Of a DNA stretch of 64,000 nucleotides, positions 38,201 through 49,670 are shown in pieces; the first letter of the stretch is position 1, and each line of letters opens with the position of its first letter. This DNA comes from Echinostoma caproni. Its lineage: Eukaryota > Platyhelminthes > Trematoda > Plagiorchiida > Echinostomatidae. Under the pieces are notes generated by a model. It saw only the letters and a program-made list of their open reading frames with translations. It made no database searches and was not told the origin of the DNA. Where the stretch lies: the NCBI GenBank assembly GCA_900618425.1, contig UZAN01039524.1, positions 67,477 through 131,476 of the forward strand, written 5' to 3'. The position numbers and the translations under genes were made by a program.

Positions 38201-39439
38201 ACGGCATGATTATGCTTTCGACCGCGCTATGCGTTCNCCTGGAAGTATATTTATCCAACAAAGTGCTATAAAGTAGAGAATTGCGGGCTAACTGTTGTCG
38301 AAAATCCGTAGAAGTTGTATAAAATAGGAATCCCAAGAATGATCTCTTGTGTACTGAACTATCTCTCGTTTCTGGACTGAATTTAACACTAGATGGATAC
38401 TGCATTATAGAGTGATTTATGAATGCCAGGAATGCATTTTCGTGTACCTAGACCCTGAGTATTGGAACTACGATACAAATGATGTGAACCCCCCACATGT
38501 GAACAAATCATTTTTTTCAAATTAAATTGACGGCATACTTACTAACGCCCCTATATTCTGTCATTACGAAAAGCAATCTCTTGGAAAACCAATAGAATGC
38601 ACTACGGGAAAAAGTATGATGAGCATGTTGGTTTATTCCATCAGTTGGATGGATGTTCAACAGTATCCGAGTGAGCTGAATAGGTTTGCTCGGAGACAAT
38701 TCGTAAAATTCTTTCGAATCTTCATTGATTGGCTTCCATTTTATCTCAACTCCCATGTTACTTCAGTATCACGATTCCATAATCATAATAGACAGATTAG
38801 CATGTTTAGAGCTCAAATATTATATTATTTGTCTTCGGTCATTACCAATGAATCCACAGAGAGGTTACTGACTACACAAAGCAATGAGTTAAGCTGGAGC
38901 TGTTTCAAACGTTCATTTTTATTCTGCACAAATGTTTTATACTCATTAAGCGAACAATACAAGGAATGGGGATTTAGAAACTGCATTTATTAAAGAGATT
39001 TAACGTTAATACAAACGGCATTGATACTATGATGGGTTCAGTTTTCTGAAGTTCTCCACTGAAATAACCCACCGATAAAGTCGTTTGATGTGACTGACTA
39101 CTTTTGTGCGACGGTAAATTGTGCAAATGTGGTGAACGTTTCAAAGGATAAAATGATTATTAACAAAAAATAATCGAGAGTCACACCTTACTAACAATCA
39201 TTCATTACTTGCTATGATTGATGTTACAGGATGATGTCAGAAGCGTGTGATTGACTGGTTGCTTCTGTTCATTGTCACTTGATTATTAGTTCCATATTCT
39301 GTAATTCGATTTTCAGGTTTGCAATCGTAACGCCCCTAACAAAGTGTACTAGTCAATCGGAAGATTCAAACGAAAAACAGTAGTAAAACTGGTTTAAATT
39401 CGGTTTAAATTGACCTAAAGCTGTTTTAATCCAGTTTTA
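35231..39439. other. non-coding, nothing recognised
   Basis: The first few hundred bases may be the 3' tail of the LINE (AATAAA-like A-rich stretch near 35490). An A-rich low-complexity run lies at 36833-36882. A 125-codon plus frame at 38616-38993 and a 99-codon frame at 37083-37382 have no motif. One ambiguous base lies at 38237. Repeats of GGTTTAAAT occur near 39385-39440. Confidence 0.45.
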
Positions 39440-39800
39440 AATGGACTGGTTTGGGGTCACCACAAATATTTACTTCTGTTTACTTGTTTATAACGCTGCA
39501 TCTGGATTGCCATGTGTCGATAGATTCCCTGGTTGACTTCGCGGTTTCCTCTTCTAACTATGTTCGTATTGCCCCTTTCACAGATGTGATCACCAGCGAC
39601 CGGATGAATTAAAAATTGGAACTTCCCGTGATATCCCATTGATGCTAGATAGCTTGTGTTCGTATAGTTCTGTCTTCAGTTGTAGACCGGTTTGTCCGAC
39701 ATAGTATACCTCGCAGTCTTGACACACTAATTTTTGTACCACGTGTGATGAACTTTCTTTTGGACAGAATAACCCCGCTGAATGTGAGACAGGAATCGCA
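39440..39800 (-). pseudogene. Penelope-like element of a second lineage, GIY-YIG and C-terminus
   Basis: Minus-strand frame from about 39760 gives VVQKLVCQDCEVYYVGQTG followed by LQLKTELYEH. This is a PLE GIY-YIG core with the CxxC pair, the YYVG motif and the conserved EH. A frameshift leads into the tail at 39639-39457: HICERGNTNIVRRGNREVNQ and a C-terminal VNRSKYLW, like the NR..G..LP.IW ending of many PLEs. The core differs from the copies at 1.0 and 8.3 kb (CxxC here, CxC there), so it is a different lineage and lies in the opposite orientation. No RT is recognisable upstream. Confidence 0.7.
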
Positions 39801-41379
39801 GTCTTGGGTAAAGGCCTTTTTCTAGCAGGGCGTTGTCACATGCCGAACAATAAGTACTGCTACTAGAATTAAACCTAAACTACACAGATGGGAATTACTT
39901 CAAGTTCGTAGCAGCGTTCCAATCCACCATGAATAGTATTAAAGTACCCCAGATGTTAAAAGAAGACACAACACAGAATAACTGATACTTTGAACAGCTT
40001 ATATATTGGAAAATGAATTTAGTCACCGAGACTTGTGGCCAGCCAGGAACGATAGAAGAACTATCATTCGCCTGACAAACAACGGAAGTCTAACAGTGGG
40101 GTAGTGAACAGAATGGCTTACATGCCCAAGGCGTGATAACTACGGGAAGGTAGTACCAGGTATTGCTCAAATGATACGGACCAAACAAACAAGGCTGAAA
40201 ACAGGATTGCTAAATTGTGTTTGAGAAAGTTGAAGAACGACAGTTATTCAATGTCGATGAATAGAGGAGAAAATCACACACAGACGGTAACATACAGCGG
40301 TTTTATGAACTCCTGAATCTAACTTTAGTTCCAAACGCATCCATGTCAGGACCACCTCGTGCCGAATGGCGATAGGCATTTACAAACCTTTCACTCAATG
40401 TGTCCTCAGAAGTGTTTCTGAAAAAAACAAGCAAAACAAACCCAGAACAATTAAATCGTTGACTCTTTTGACGTTGCTGCTTTTTATATTGCATTGAAAA
40501 TCAACTTGACCAAACGAACTCTGGTTGCTCTAGTTCACAAAAGTCAACGAAAACCCAACTACCGGATGGATTTGTCAAAAACATCTCTTAAACTTATATG
40601 TCTGCGTCTGTCAACATATTTACAATTTAGTGGACAACTGTAGAAAAAGCTAAGCTGTATTTCACTGTGGTTATCGATCTCAGGACTCAAAACAGAGGCC
40701 GATATGCAGAGGCTGCGATTCCAATCGAATTTGTGGGAAGGACTAGTTAATGACAAAGTTGTCATACCAAAACCCAGCCCATTAGAACAGACAAGCAGCT
40801 TGATAGGCATTGTGTTCACTGGAAAAGAATTTACCTGAAATAAACAGAAACCTATCTTTCTCCAACATGTTGTTTTAACTAAATCGTATGAGCAACTGCA
40901 AACGGGTGACCCTGCAAAGGTCAAAGCACACAGAGCAGACATTTTTCTCACCAGAGCAAACACCCAGTAGTACACAAAATAAGCTGTCTACGACCACTGT
41001 TTAGTGGAGCAGCCCCTTTTGATTCCAGCGGTCAGAGGAAACCAGCTTCTTTTAGCTTTTTCAATGTAACCGCTACAGTTAGAATTTAGTTCCACAATCC
41101 ACTTACACGCAACGTCTCATGGATGATGCAAGACAAGGGATCAACGGATAAAATGATGCACGTGGAAGCAGATTGATTGACGATAAAACAAACAACATTT
41201 GTTCCACTCGAACAGTCTGTGAAATGTATGTAATATTTTAGTAGTTATCGAATAACAACATAAATGCGTGTTCGAGGTCTACATCACCACAAAGGTGTTT
41301 TATTCTCGCGTTCTTATCTCGATTTAGGGATACGTATAGCGCTTTACTAGGACAACGATGTTTTACCAGATCACACTTT
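39801..41379. other. non-coding, one unsupported open frame
   Basis: The minus frame 40975-40559 is open for 138 codons with a hydrophobic start and several Cys residues (CSCSYD, SCPLNCKYVD). A splice acceptor-like TTTCAG lies inside it. No family is recognised and no polyadenylation signal follows, so I do not call a gene. Confidence 0.4.
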
Positions 41380-41650
41380 GGCTTTGGTGGTGGTGGTACT
41401 GTGGTTTAGTCGCTGTCGCTGGTGTGCTATAGACCCTATGGTTCGAGGATCGAGCCGCGCCGCCGCCACCCGACTTTGGTGGTAGGCAGTTTTGCTGCCG
41501 TCGTGTTTAATACCACGCCTAACGTAGCGGGGCCTTATGTGGTTCACCACTCCAAGTCCCGAGGATTAGGTTAACGGTTTTAACAGTGAACAGCAAGTTC
41601 TCGTGACTATGGGGATCGCTCCGTCCTCTGTTCATCTCACTTAGGTGTGC
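41380..41650 (+). mobile_element. GC-rich tRNA-derived SINE
   Basis: After a short GGT run, TGGTTTAGTCGCTG (from 41402) fits an A box and GGTTCGAGGATC (from 41440) fits a B box, with somewhat short spacing. About 200 bases of clearly GC-richer sequence follow, ending in an A-rich tail near 41650. I see no hammerhead in it. The body is unlike the SINEs at 8.9 and 42.7 kb. It is probably a separate tRNA-derived family. A search would be needed to name it. Confidence 0.5.
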
Positions 41651-42706
41651 AACAAAAAATTGTTCATTTTACAATATACTTTATTCAGATCACGTTGCAG
41701 ATACGGAAGGTAAGCTGTCGATCTTCTACCTAGTCAGTTCACTTTTTCGGCCATCAGACGAAATTCGATATCTCGTTCTCTTTTATATTTTGGTTAGAGT
41801 ACTAGTTTCTCAAAGAATGTTCCTCATCTTTTAAAAGAAAATATTAAATCAACAGCTGTGGCTCATTAAGTGGAAACGAAATATTTTATGGTGAAGGATA
41901 CAGTTTGTGGACCTGTACGATTCAAAAGAAGTCCAGACCGGATCTTTTTGCCAAATTTCAGAACGCAAAAAGATACCGCACGAATCTCATTAGGGGAGAG
42001 GAGGTAATATATTTGCTAACCAATTGTTCAACGTTTACTTTGACGAGCTCAGTCGACCTGGAGACATTCCACGGAAATGTACAACAGTGTGTTTAACGAT
42101 GGAATGTCAAGATAAATTGTGACGATAAGGAAACAACGGCCTCCCGAAAAATTGTTGTTGGCGCTGCGAGATGATTTTTGTGTCTGGGATTTCAATGCAC
42201 ATGAAAAAAGACGTCATTTCTTTTTCAAAAGCGTTGAATGATTTCAGTTCCGCTTTGCTCATTTTTCGTTAGGCTGCAGTTCCCAGAAGAATCTGAGGTG
42301 CTAATATCAAATAATTGGGTTATCATGAACAAAACGTTTCACAGTGCATGTGGAACCGCTTTGAATCACGGAAGCTCTAATAATGGTTTTACAGTGGTGC
42401 TCAAAACTTACTTCTGAACACACTACCCGTTTGCTGTATTGAAAAAGTACCTGGCTGCATGATTCAGTTGTTACGAATGGTCAGGAATCATGTTTGTGTT
42501 GGTTACGCTCATCTTGCTGATATTGTCAGTTATTCACAGGGGACTCAAAAAAATATTGTGACAGTGGCTTGTGTTTTTGTTTGTATGAGTTACTACTGCA
42601 GTCATTCTGTAAATAATTTTGCAGTTAATCACGACTAGGTAAACATAATGATATTATATATAGTAACAGTAGTATCATTCCAGAAATAAAGAAGAATGGT
42701 AAAATT
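41651..42706. other. non-coding, nothing recognised
   Basis: AT-rich sequence without motifs. A 63-codon frame at 41905-42096 has no support. Confidence 0.5.
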
Positions 42707-42815
42707 GGAACTCGTCAGCAGTGCGTACTTTTTGTGCCCCTGTCAAGACTCGAACCGCGATCAGTCGGGTCGGGACTTCAAACAATTACCCCCGAGCTAC
42801 ACGGTCGATCGTTAT
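42707..42815 (-). mobile_element. tRNA-derived SINE with 5' half of a hammerhead
   Basis: On the minus strand, A box TAGCTCGGGGG (42799-42789) and B box GGTTCGAGTCT (42756-42746) are 43 bases apart, exactly tRNA-like. Then come GACAGGGGCAC and, at 42723-42707, CACTG followed by CTGACGA and GTTCC. These are stem I, the first hammerhead core block (CUGANGA with N = C) and the first strand of stem II. Sequence after 42706 no longer forms a canonical hammerhead. A distant GGAATGATAC near 42675 may be a decayed GGAACGAAAC. The head resembles a degenerate tRNA and its T stem does not pair. Repeat-derived sequence may continue upward to about 43000. Confidence 0.6.
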
Positions 42816-45800
42816 CGCCTCGCCCGAATGACTCTAAAAGTATATGGTGGATGTTGCTTCTTTTATCATTAAACGTAACGCGCACTTCGTTCGTCTGCAC
42901 TAAGAATGACACTGGTCCTGCAGGATTTCGTTGGACACAACACGGACATTCGAGACTTTGGCCATTGTTGGTATATAAACAAAAGTCTGGATATGTCATT
43001 ATGTTAAACCATGTTTCCTTGTTGTTTTGATTTTTGGTATCATCAATTACATATTTATTATTTTTAGTCAACAGGAAAATTAAACTTGCCAGTGTGAGAT
43101 TCTCATCTAGAGAGAAACTATCACATTAGGTTAGAAACAACTATTCACATACGGTGAGTGGGAGTCTTTCCTTACGTAAGATACCGCTTAAAGAACCAGT
43201 GTTTGATACACTGAATATGTCAGAAAATATCAGAAAAAAGTAAACCTTTTACAGTATCAAACTTTGATTAGCTCATTCGGCTGTTCACCGGCATCAGGCA
43301 CTCTTGATGGTCTTGGGCGTGGGGTTCCCTCCGTTGGAGATCGTTAATTCCCCACTAGTAGAATGCATTTACATGCGGTGGAAATGTTTGAGTTGAAAAC
43401 AGGACGAAACAGTTGTCCGGTGCACTTCACCTGTTATCACAACATTTCCATCGCATGCAAAGAAAATGAAATGTTGAAATTCGTGTTTCGCTGTTCACGA
43501 ATTCTGGCTTGGGTTACTGAAAACAACAAAGGCAGACTTGACAGACCTCGCAATGACATTCAAAAATGATATAACTGAGTTGGACGCTGTCAACTACATT
43601 GGCGTAGCCATACATAGCTATCTTTGTTGGTAAACCCACATCCACAACTACGGTGATGAAGAGTGGTGCTTATCAACTGAAATTCGAAAACAGAGGCAGT
43701 TTCTGGCATCCCAGTGATTCATTCCCACCTTCGTGCATTAGTGAGCTTTTGAGATTTCGCTTTATTGATCGCCAACTTATTATTTTGGTTTCTTTGAACA
43801 AGATTCAAGAGTCTCACGCCGCGGCCTAAGCATTATTAACCGCTTTCTATCTATTTATGTGAACACGGTATTTGCGATTTTTTCCAATTATCCAATAATT
43901 TCTTGTGGCAAGTTTACCGAAAGGATTCTGGCAGATTCTGGCCCTCGATCACACCCCAAACTGATACGTTCTGGTTTCCATCTATCTACGCGCTCTAAAT
44001 CCTAACAAATGTAATATTGTATACACTACCAAAATTTCCCTGTACCCTTAAGTATTTACTCACAAACAACAAGAGAGAAGCAACTGAAATTCAGCTTACT
44101 CTTGGACTATGAAATGTCCCTATACTGTCTCTAAAGCGTAAAGGCTCATTAGGAAACTGTAAAAATTTCTTGCAAACCTCGAGAAGCGAGATGGAATTGG
44201 ATTCCTCTAAAAAACGTCATTAACGGCTACAGGTGGAAAATGCACTTCTTCCGATTGATTAGAAAATACTATCCCAATGAGGTCAGACATTGGGAAATGA
44301 TTTTTAATACAGCAGCTAAATCATCAACAATGTTTTCTTTAACTAAAACTGAAACCTACTCATGGACAGCTTTGAATGGATTTAAAACCGCAAAGATCCG
44401 TAAGAATGGGAGGTTTAATAATTATCTTAATTAGCTTAAACAAAAGACACAAGCATCATAGTTGCTGCACATCTTCACCTATCAAGAGACACGTTTATCG
44501 TTTTGTCACTCGCTTGCAAAACACTGGCTTTGTTTGTTAAGAAATCAAGTGAAGAACACGGAAAATCAAAACACCTTAACTAAGGGGATTCTTTGATGAT
44601 ACACTTTGGTCCATACGAACACCGCCACCCATCTTCCTTATATCTGTATTTTCCCCACCCAGCCTGTATATGGCCGCAGCCCCCTCCCTGAAAGTTGGCT
44701 GTACATTTGTATTTTCAATAAATAGAAAAAGGAAGCGAAAACACATTTATATATTATTATTATAAATACGTTTCAAACGTTAGAGTAGGAGAAACATTCC
44801 GACAAACTATTTAGCGTTTCTTGTGAGAAGCTTTTTTTGTATTTTATCATTACGGTTATAAAATAATAAATATTAAAAGAATATTTGGCTTTCGCTGTCT
44901 TTCAGGCAATCGAAAAATCACAAAGTTATACAGCGATTGTTTTAGTAAAAATCCTTCATCGATATTGGAAATTAGCGAAACGTAGACGAATTCAGATTTA
45001 GCAAACATTGAATAATTGATTTTTCTGAGTGGTTCAAAATCATCATGTACAATAATATTTTGAGCGTGCAGTTACGGGCGGACGATGAATTTTGTTTTGA
45101 ATCGGGGAACGAGTTGAATCAACCGATGCCAGTAAGCAATGCGGTAATGCGCAAACAAAGCACACAGAATCGTAACAAATTTATTCATACCACATATGGA
45201 TAAAGATGCAATGGAAAATATTTCTGTAATAAGCGATGCAATTTGTGCCGAATTCCGACTTAGATTGTTCCCCAAAATGTATGTGCGTTTTTTCTTCGAT
45301 GTAAACTTAATGTCCACCGCGTGTCCTTCAAGGCACCCTAGTTCATACTTTCGGTGCCCTTCAGTCTCATGGCCAACACGTGATCGGCTTTTTCATTTGT
45401 CGTTCACGATTCAGAATATTGTGGTAATAAAAAGGTTTTGCATTAAACATTTATAATAAGGGTTTGTTATCCGTCCGTGTTTGCATCGATTTCCAGCAGT
45501 TTTCAGCAGACGTCTTTTTAACTTGCAGTGTGGTAGGTTTCTTCAGAAAGCAGCTCTTCTGGGATTTGTTCTAGACGGCAGGATAACTGATTAAAATGGT
45601 AACTGCTTATTCTCGCCGCTGACATCGATGTTTCTGGACGAGTAAATATTAAGGAAGCAGAAAAACTTTGGGCTTTAGTTTAAGCGCCTTATAATAGACC
45701 GCTGCTCAGTGTTTTAACGTATATTGACCTTAAAATATAAATGTGGTGCAGTTAATCTTGTAATTTATCGGACACAATGTCCTGAAAGTTATTTTTGGTC

Positions 45801-48800
45801 TTTGATTCAAAAATACTTCTTATCTTTTTCTGAAAATACACTTTGTTCACCGAGACTATCGAGCGAAACCGAACAGTGGTGTCTCAACTTCTGTATCTTC
45901 CCTTTGCATGTTTATAGTTCAACCGCAACAAGCGCTGAAGCAATGGTTGAAGCACAGAAGAAGCCCTTAGAAGAAAACGGGAAACAATGTTTCCCTTTCC
46001 ATTCCAAAGGGACACTAGTAAATGTGATGGTGATCGGGTAACGTTTCATTGTATTATTTGAGGATATAGAAATCGCTTCAAGTCCGTATACGTTTATCGC
46101 TTCAAGTTTGCAAGACATTTTACACCATGTTAAGACTATCAGGTCCATCAAAATGCAATGATAATCATTGAAGAAGGGGAAGACGAGATATAAAACTACG
46201 AATTTCAGTGGTCGCTCGTTATTGTATTGCTAATGGGTCAGTCATTTTTTTCGCACTTGCACACCAACAGTTAGGTCAAACGTATTAAAAAATGCAGAAT
46301 TGTTTTATTCCTCAGATTAACGGAAATTGCATTACACATGTTTATTTGAACTGGAAATCAGTCCCATTTTCTAGAAAGTACTTTACTCTGGTAACTTACA
46401 TGCTTTCCTAGGGTAATCCTCATCTTCAATGTCATAACGAGAAAAACGTTCGGACAAGGATAAGATACCTCGTAACGGGATATTAGGATCGATATTAAAA
46501 CATCAGATATAGCATTGTATTTCAATGTCAGTAGCACAATGATAAAATCGCAGGTTACTTTGGAGCAATACGTTATTAGCAATCAGTTTGTTATTAGTAT
46601 ATATAGTGCTAGAATTTCACCCACTCGAACAGTTGAATTCTTCGCACTTACGTCGATACGATGCGTAGGTAATAAATCAAATGGAGAAAACTCTCATTGG
46701 TTGCTTTTGATCAGTACAAGTGGTTAATTTCGCAGACCGTTGTCCAAGTGGGAGATAATATTGGTTTCTGTGTTTTAAGAGAGATGCGAGAATCAAGGTG
46801 CTAGGTAATTACGACAAGTGGTCGTAAGCAATCACAGGAAACTTAACACTGGTTGAGGTGTTAGATGTCTACCAAGCCTTGTCGAGCTTGTAGTTTATTG
46901 AGTGATCAGTTTTCATTAGTTTAATCAAGAAAACTATCTACAATTACGGTAAAACCTACTAATATATTTCTGCGAGTTCATTTTCAAAGACATTACTACA
47001 AGCATCGATGTCTTCAATTATTTTGCTTGCACAGTGCATTCGTTTTACTAAAGAACAGGAAAAACAACAGGTAAATAGTGCAACAAATGGTGAACGATGA
47101 ATTCAAATTGGGGCTTATATAAACACGTTCGGTCTTCGTTTGGCGAAGTACAGTTTGCTTCTTTTGGAAAGGCTTATTCAATGTTTGCAAAGAACTACTT
47201 CGGATTTAAGGAATAAAATTTTACCCGATTGTATTTGATCTAAGTATCATTCCCATAGTAACTACGAGGTAGTACAGATTCTGAAATATTCACTTCTTGC
47301 CATTTAAATTGAGTATGCTAGAATGAATCGAGTCACATATGTGGAAGAGGTTTCGATAAATCTTTGCAAGACCTTCTATACTAGAAAACCGACATCCTCA
47401 AACTACAATAACAATGCATTTACACCTACTAATAGTGGAATAAATGGAAAGGTGTTAAAGGTTCATTATCAAAAGAAAGAGACGGTGTAACTCTTTGTAT
47501 TCGACCTCAATCGATGGGAAAAGATTTGTAAAAGGCGTTCAACAAGAAACACAGATTGCTGTGCATCATGAGCGGTTGCAACAAGCGCTTATAAGAAACG
47601 CTCACAATATGGTAATCGTTTGCGTTTCAGTAGCGCCGAAACAACCCACCCATAGTTATCGACTATCTAGGAATTCCAGGTACAAATCTTGAGGTGTGCT
47701 TCTTCCAATTCATGTTTACTGGACTTTACTTACTTTAACTTTTGCCCCGAAACAGGGAACTCTAATCCAGACTGAAATTACTGCTGCAAAACATCAACTC
47801 ATTGGAAGACACTTTACGCGCCTCCTAATGTCAATATAATTCTCATGGTCACGTGGACTTAGTGTACGAATAAAATGATCAATAACCGTTGCACTGTATC
47901 TTGGATTTAGATGTACGAAACCGAACAAGACCGATCTGTGTTTAATCAAGATCAGGCGTTGTCCTGCTTGTGAATATGTTGATCACAATCGATTTATATC
48001 CGAGGTGTTTGGGTGACAGATATGAATCGTTGACCAACTACCATCAGCGCCGTTCATCTACCAGTTGTACACTATACACGCCAAAGATTATCTGCCAGCA
48101 AATCCGTAAATTGTGTTAATGAGAGAGAAAAACCTACACACATTTGAAAAAAAGTAGAATATCCAACTGATTTGAGCCAAGGAAACATTTTTTATTTGAA
48201 CTTTACATCACTCATTTTAATTTAGCACAAGAAACACATTTCTATAAACAATAGACACCGTACTACCAGAATGATCGAACAAAGCACAGGGTACACAATG
48301 CCACGCAAACTGTAAGTCGGTAATGCAATCACACCATGAGCTGTAATATAATCTGGATCAATATCCGCTTCGGGAAGAGTTAAGCTCAGAAATTTCAGGA
48401 TTTTACACCATTTACCACTTTTATTTTTCCTTTAAATAAAAGATAACTATTGGGATTAAATAATCTAAAAACATGTGGAAAACATTACAGTCGGCAAGGG
48501 ACACTTTTACTTATTTTCTTTTCCAAATACGATCAGACTTCGTACAGCATTTGAACGACATGAGTTAGTAATGAAGACGTACAACAAGACAATTAGAACG
48601 AAATCCCTCGAGACCCTCATTTTTTCTGAACAGCATTGAGTCGCTGTGTATGTGGAAAGGCTGAAGACTGGAAGTTTCTATGTCCATGTTCCTAGGTGTG
48701 TTCCACCATATTGTAATTGAAACTGCAACAATAGTGTTTTGCTTACTCTCGTGATGTACATTTACCTTTCGATAATAAAGGAACGTCACACTATTTTATT

Positions 48801-49539
48801 AAACCAGACTGTGAAGCACGCAGCATAACAGAAGACCTAGAAAAGTGGAAAACCGCTGAATAGTCCATGTAGTTAAATCACAACTATTACGGTTCAGTGT
48901 GAATAACGTAATTCATTTTTATGACAATGTTCACTGATTTGGCATCATATTGAACAGCAAACTTGAATGCTGCAGAATTCCTTACAATGCAATGTGATAC
49001 GATATATACCTGAAAGAAACACGGCACTAAGCTAACAGTAGTTTGTGAGAATTCACCCAACTACAGTCGTGTACATTTGTCTAACCGTTGTTCCAATCCA
49101 CCAATCTCCCTGACGCTTACCAGCCTCATCACATTAGTCTTCTTTTAGACGCCCACGTCCTGGTCCTCATTTCCCTCGCATCTAGATGCGGTTACTTTAA
49201 ATCTCCTCTACTGCAGTTAGCGCCATCCTCATTGAAAGACTGATACAATCAACTCAGCGTGTTGTCAAAGAAACAGATCTTTATTTTGGTGTCATGTAGA
49301 ATGAGCCGTCCCGTCCTCGTAATGGTCATTTTTTCAGGGACCGGCACTGCAAAATAGTTGGTCATTTGTTTCTTATGTTATTTGATCAACACAATGTTTC
49401 TCTCCGCAAAGATTTTTATCAACCTTATTTTAGTGTGGTTCTCATGAAATTGTCCCATAGTTTTATTGAAACGTTTGGTGTTCTAAACATGCGTATGTTT
49501 AGCATAGACATCAGGTATATACCAGCAAGGCTCATCGTA
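42816..49539. other. non-coding, nothing recognised
   Basis: AT-rich DNA with only short frames. Around 44600-44740 a pyrimidine-rich block ends in AATAAA (44717-44722), possibly the 3' tail of a decayed LINE. A frame at 47495-47692 ends next to a donor-like CAG/GTACAA but has no recognised motif. Confidence 0.45.
44717..44722 (+). promoter_or_regulatory. AATAAA polyadenylation-type signal, possible LINE tail
   Basis: It follows a CT-rich segment and TTTGTATTTTC, and is followed by an A/G-rich stretch. The context fits the 3' end of an old retrotransposon transcript better than a gene, since no coding exon lies nearby. Weakly supported. Confidence 0.25.
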
Positions 49540-49670
49540 TGCATGTAGATAAACCCAGTATGCAAGTGGTTGATTCACAGCTGTCCAGTACTTCGTAGCT
49601 TTTCAGTTTACTGTTCATTTGCTGTATACACGACGAATTTATCCTTTGAAATATAACTAGTAGTCACACA
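49540..49670 (+). mobile_element. decayed SINE/hammerhead copy
   Basis: The 3' part matches the unit at 9009-9090: the palindrome ACAGCTGT (49577-49584), cleavage C and stem I strand CAGTA (49586-49590), then a shared tail (TTTTCAGTT, CATTTGCTGTATACACGACGAATT, TTGAAATAT). Upstream, GATAAACCCAGT (49547 on) and GGTTGATTCACAG look like decayed CTGATGAGACC and GGTCGAAACAG around an enlarged stem-loop II. The tRNA-like head is absent. Confidence 0.6.

Noticed and set aside
38616..38993. 125-codon plus-strand frame
   Set aside because: No motif, no clear acceptor and no polyadenylation signal. Overlaps another open frame on the opposite strand.
40559..40975. 138-codon Cys-containing minus-strand frame as a secreted protein
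   Set aside because: Hydrophobic start and Cys pairs are suggestive, but there is no family match, polyadenylation signal or linked exon. It contains internal splice-like signals that would contradict a single exon.
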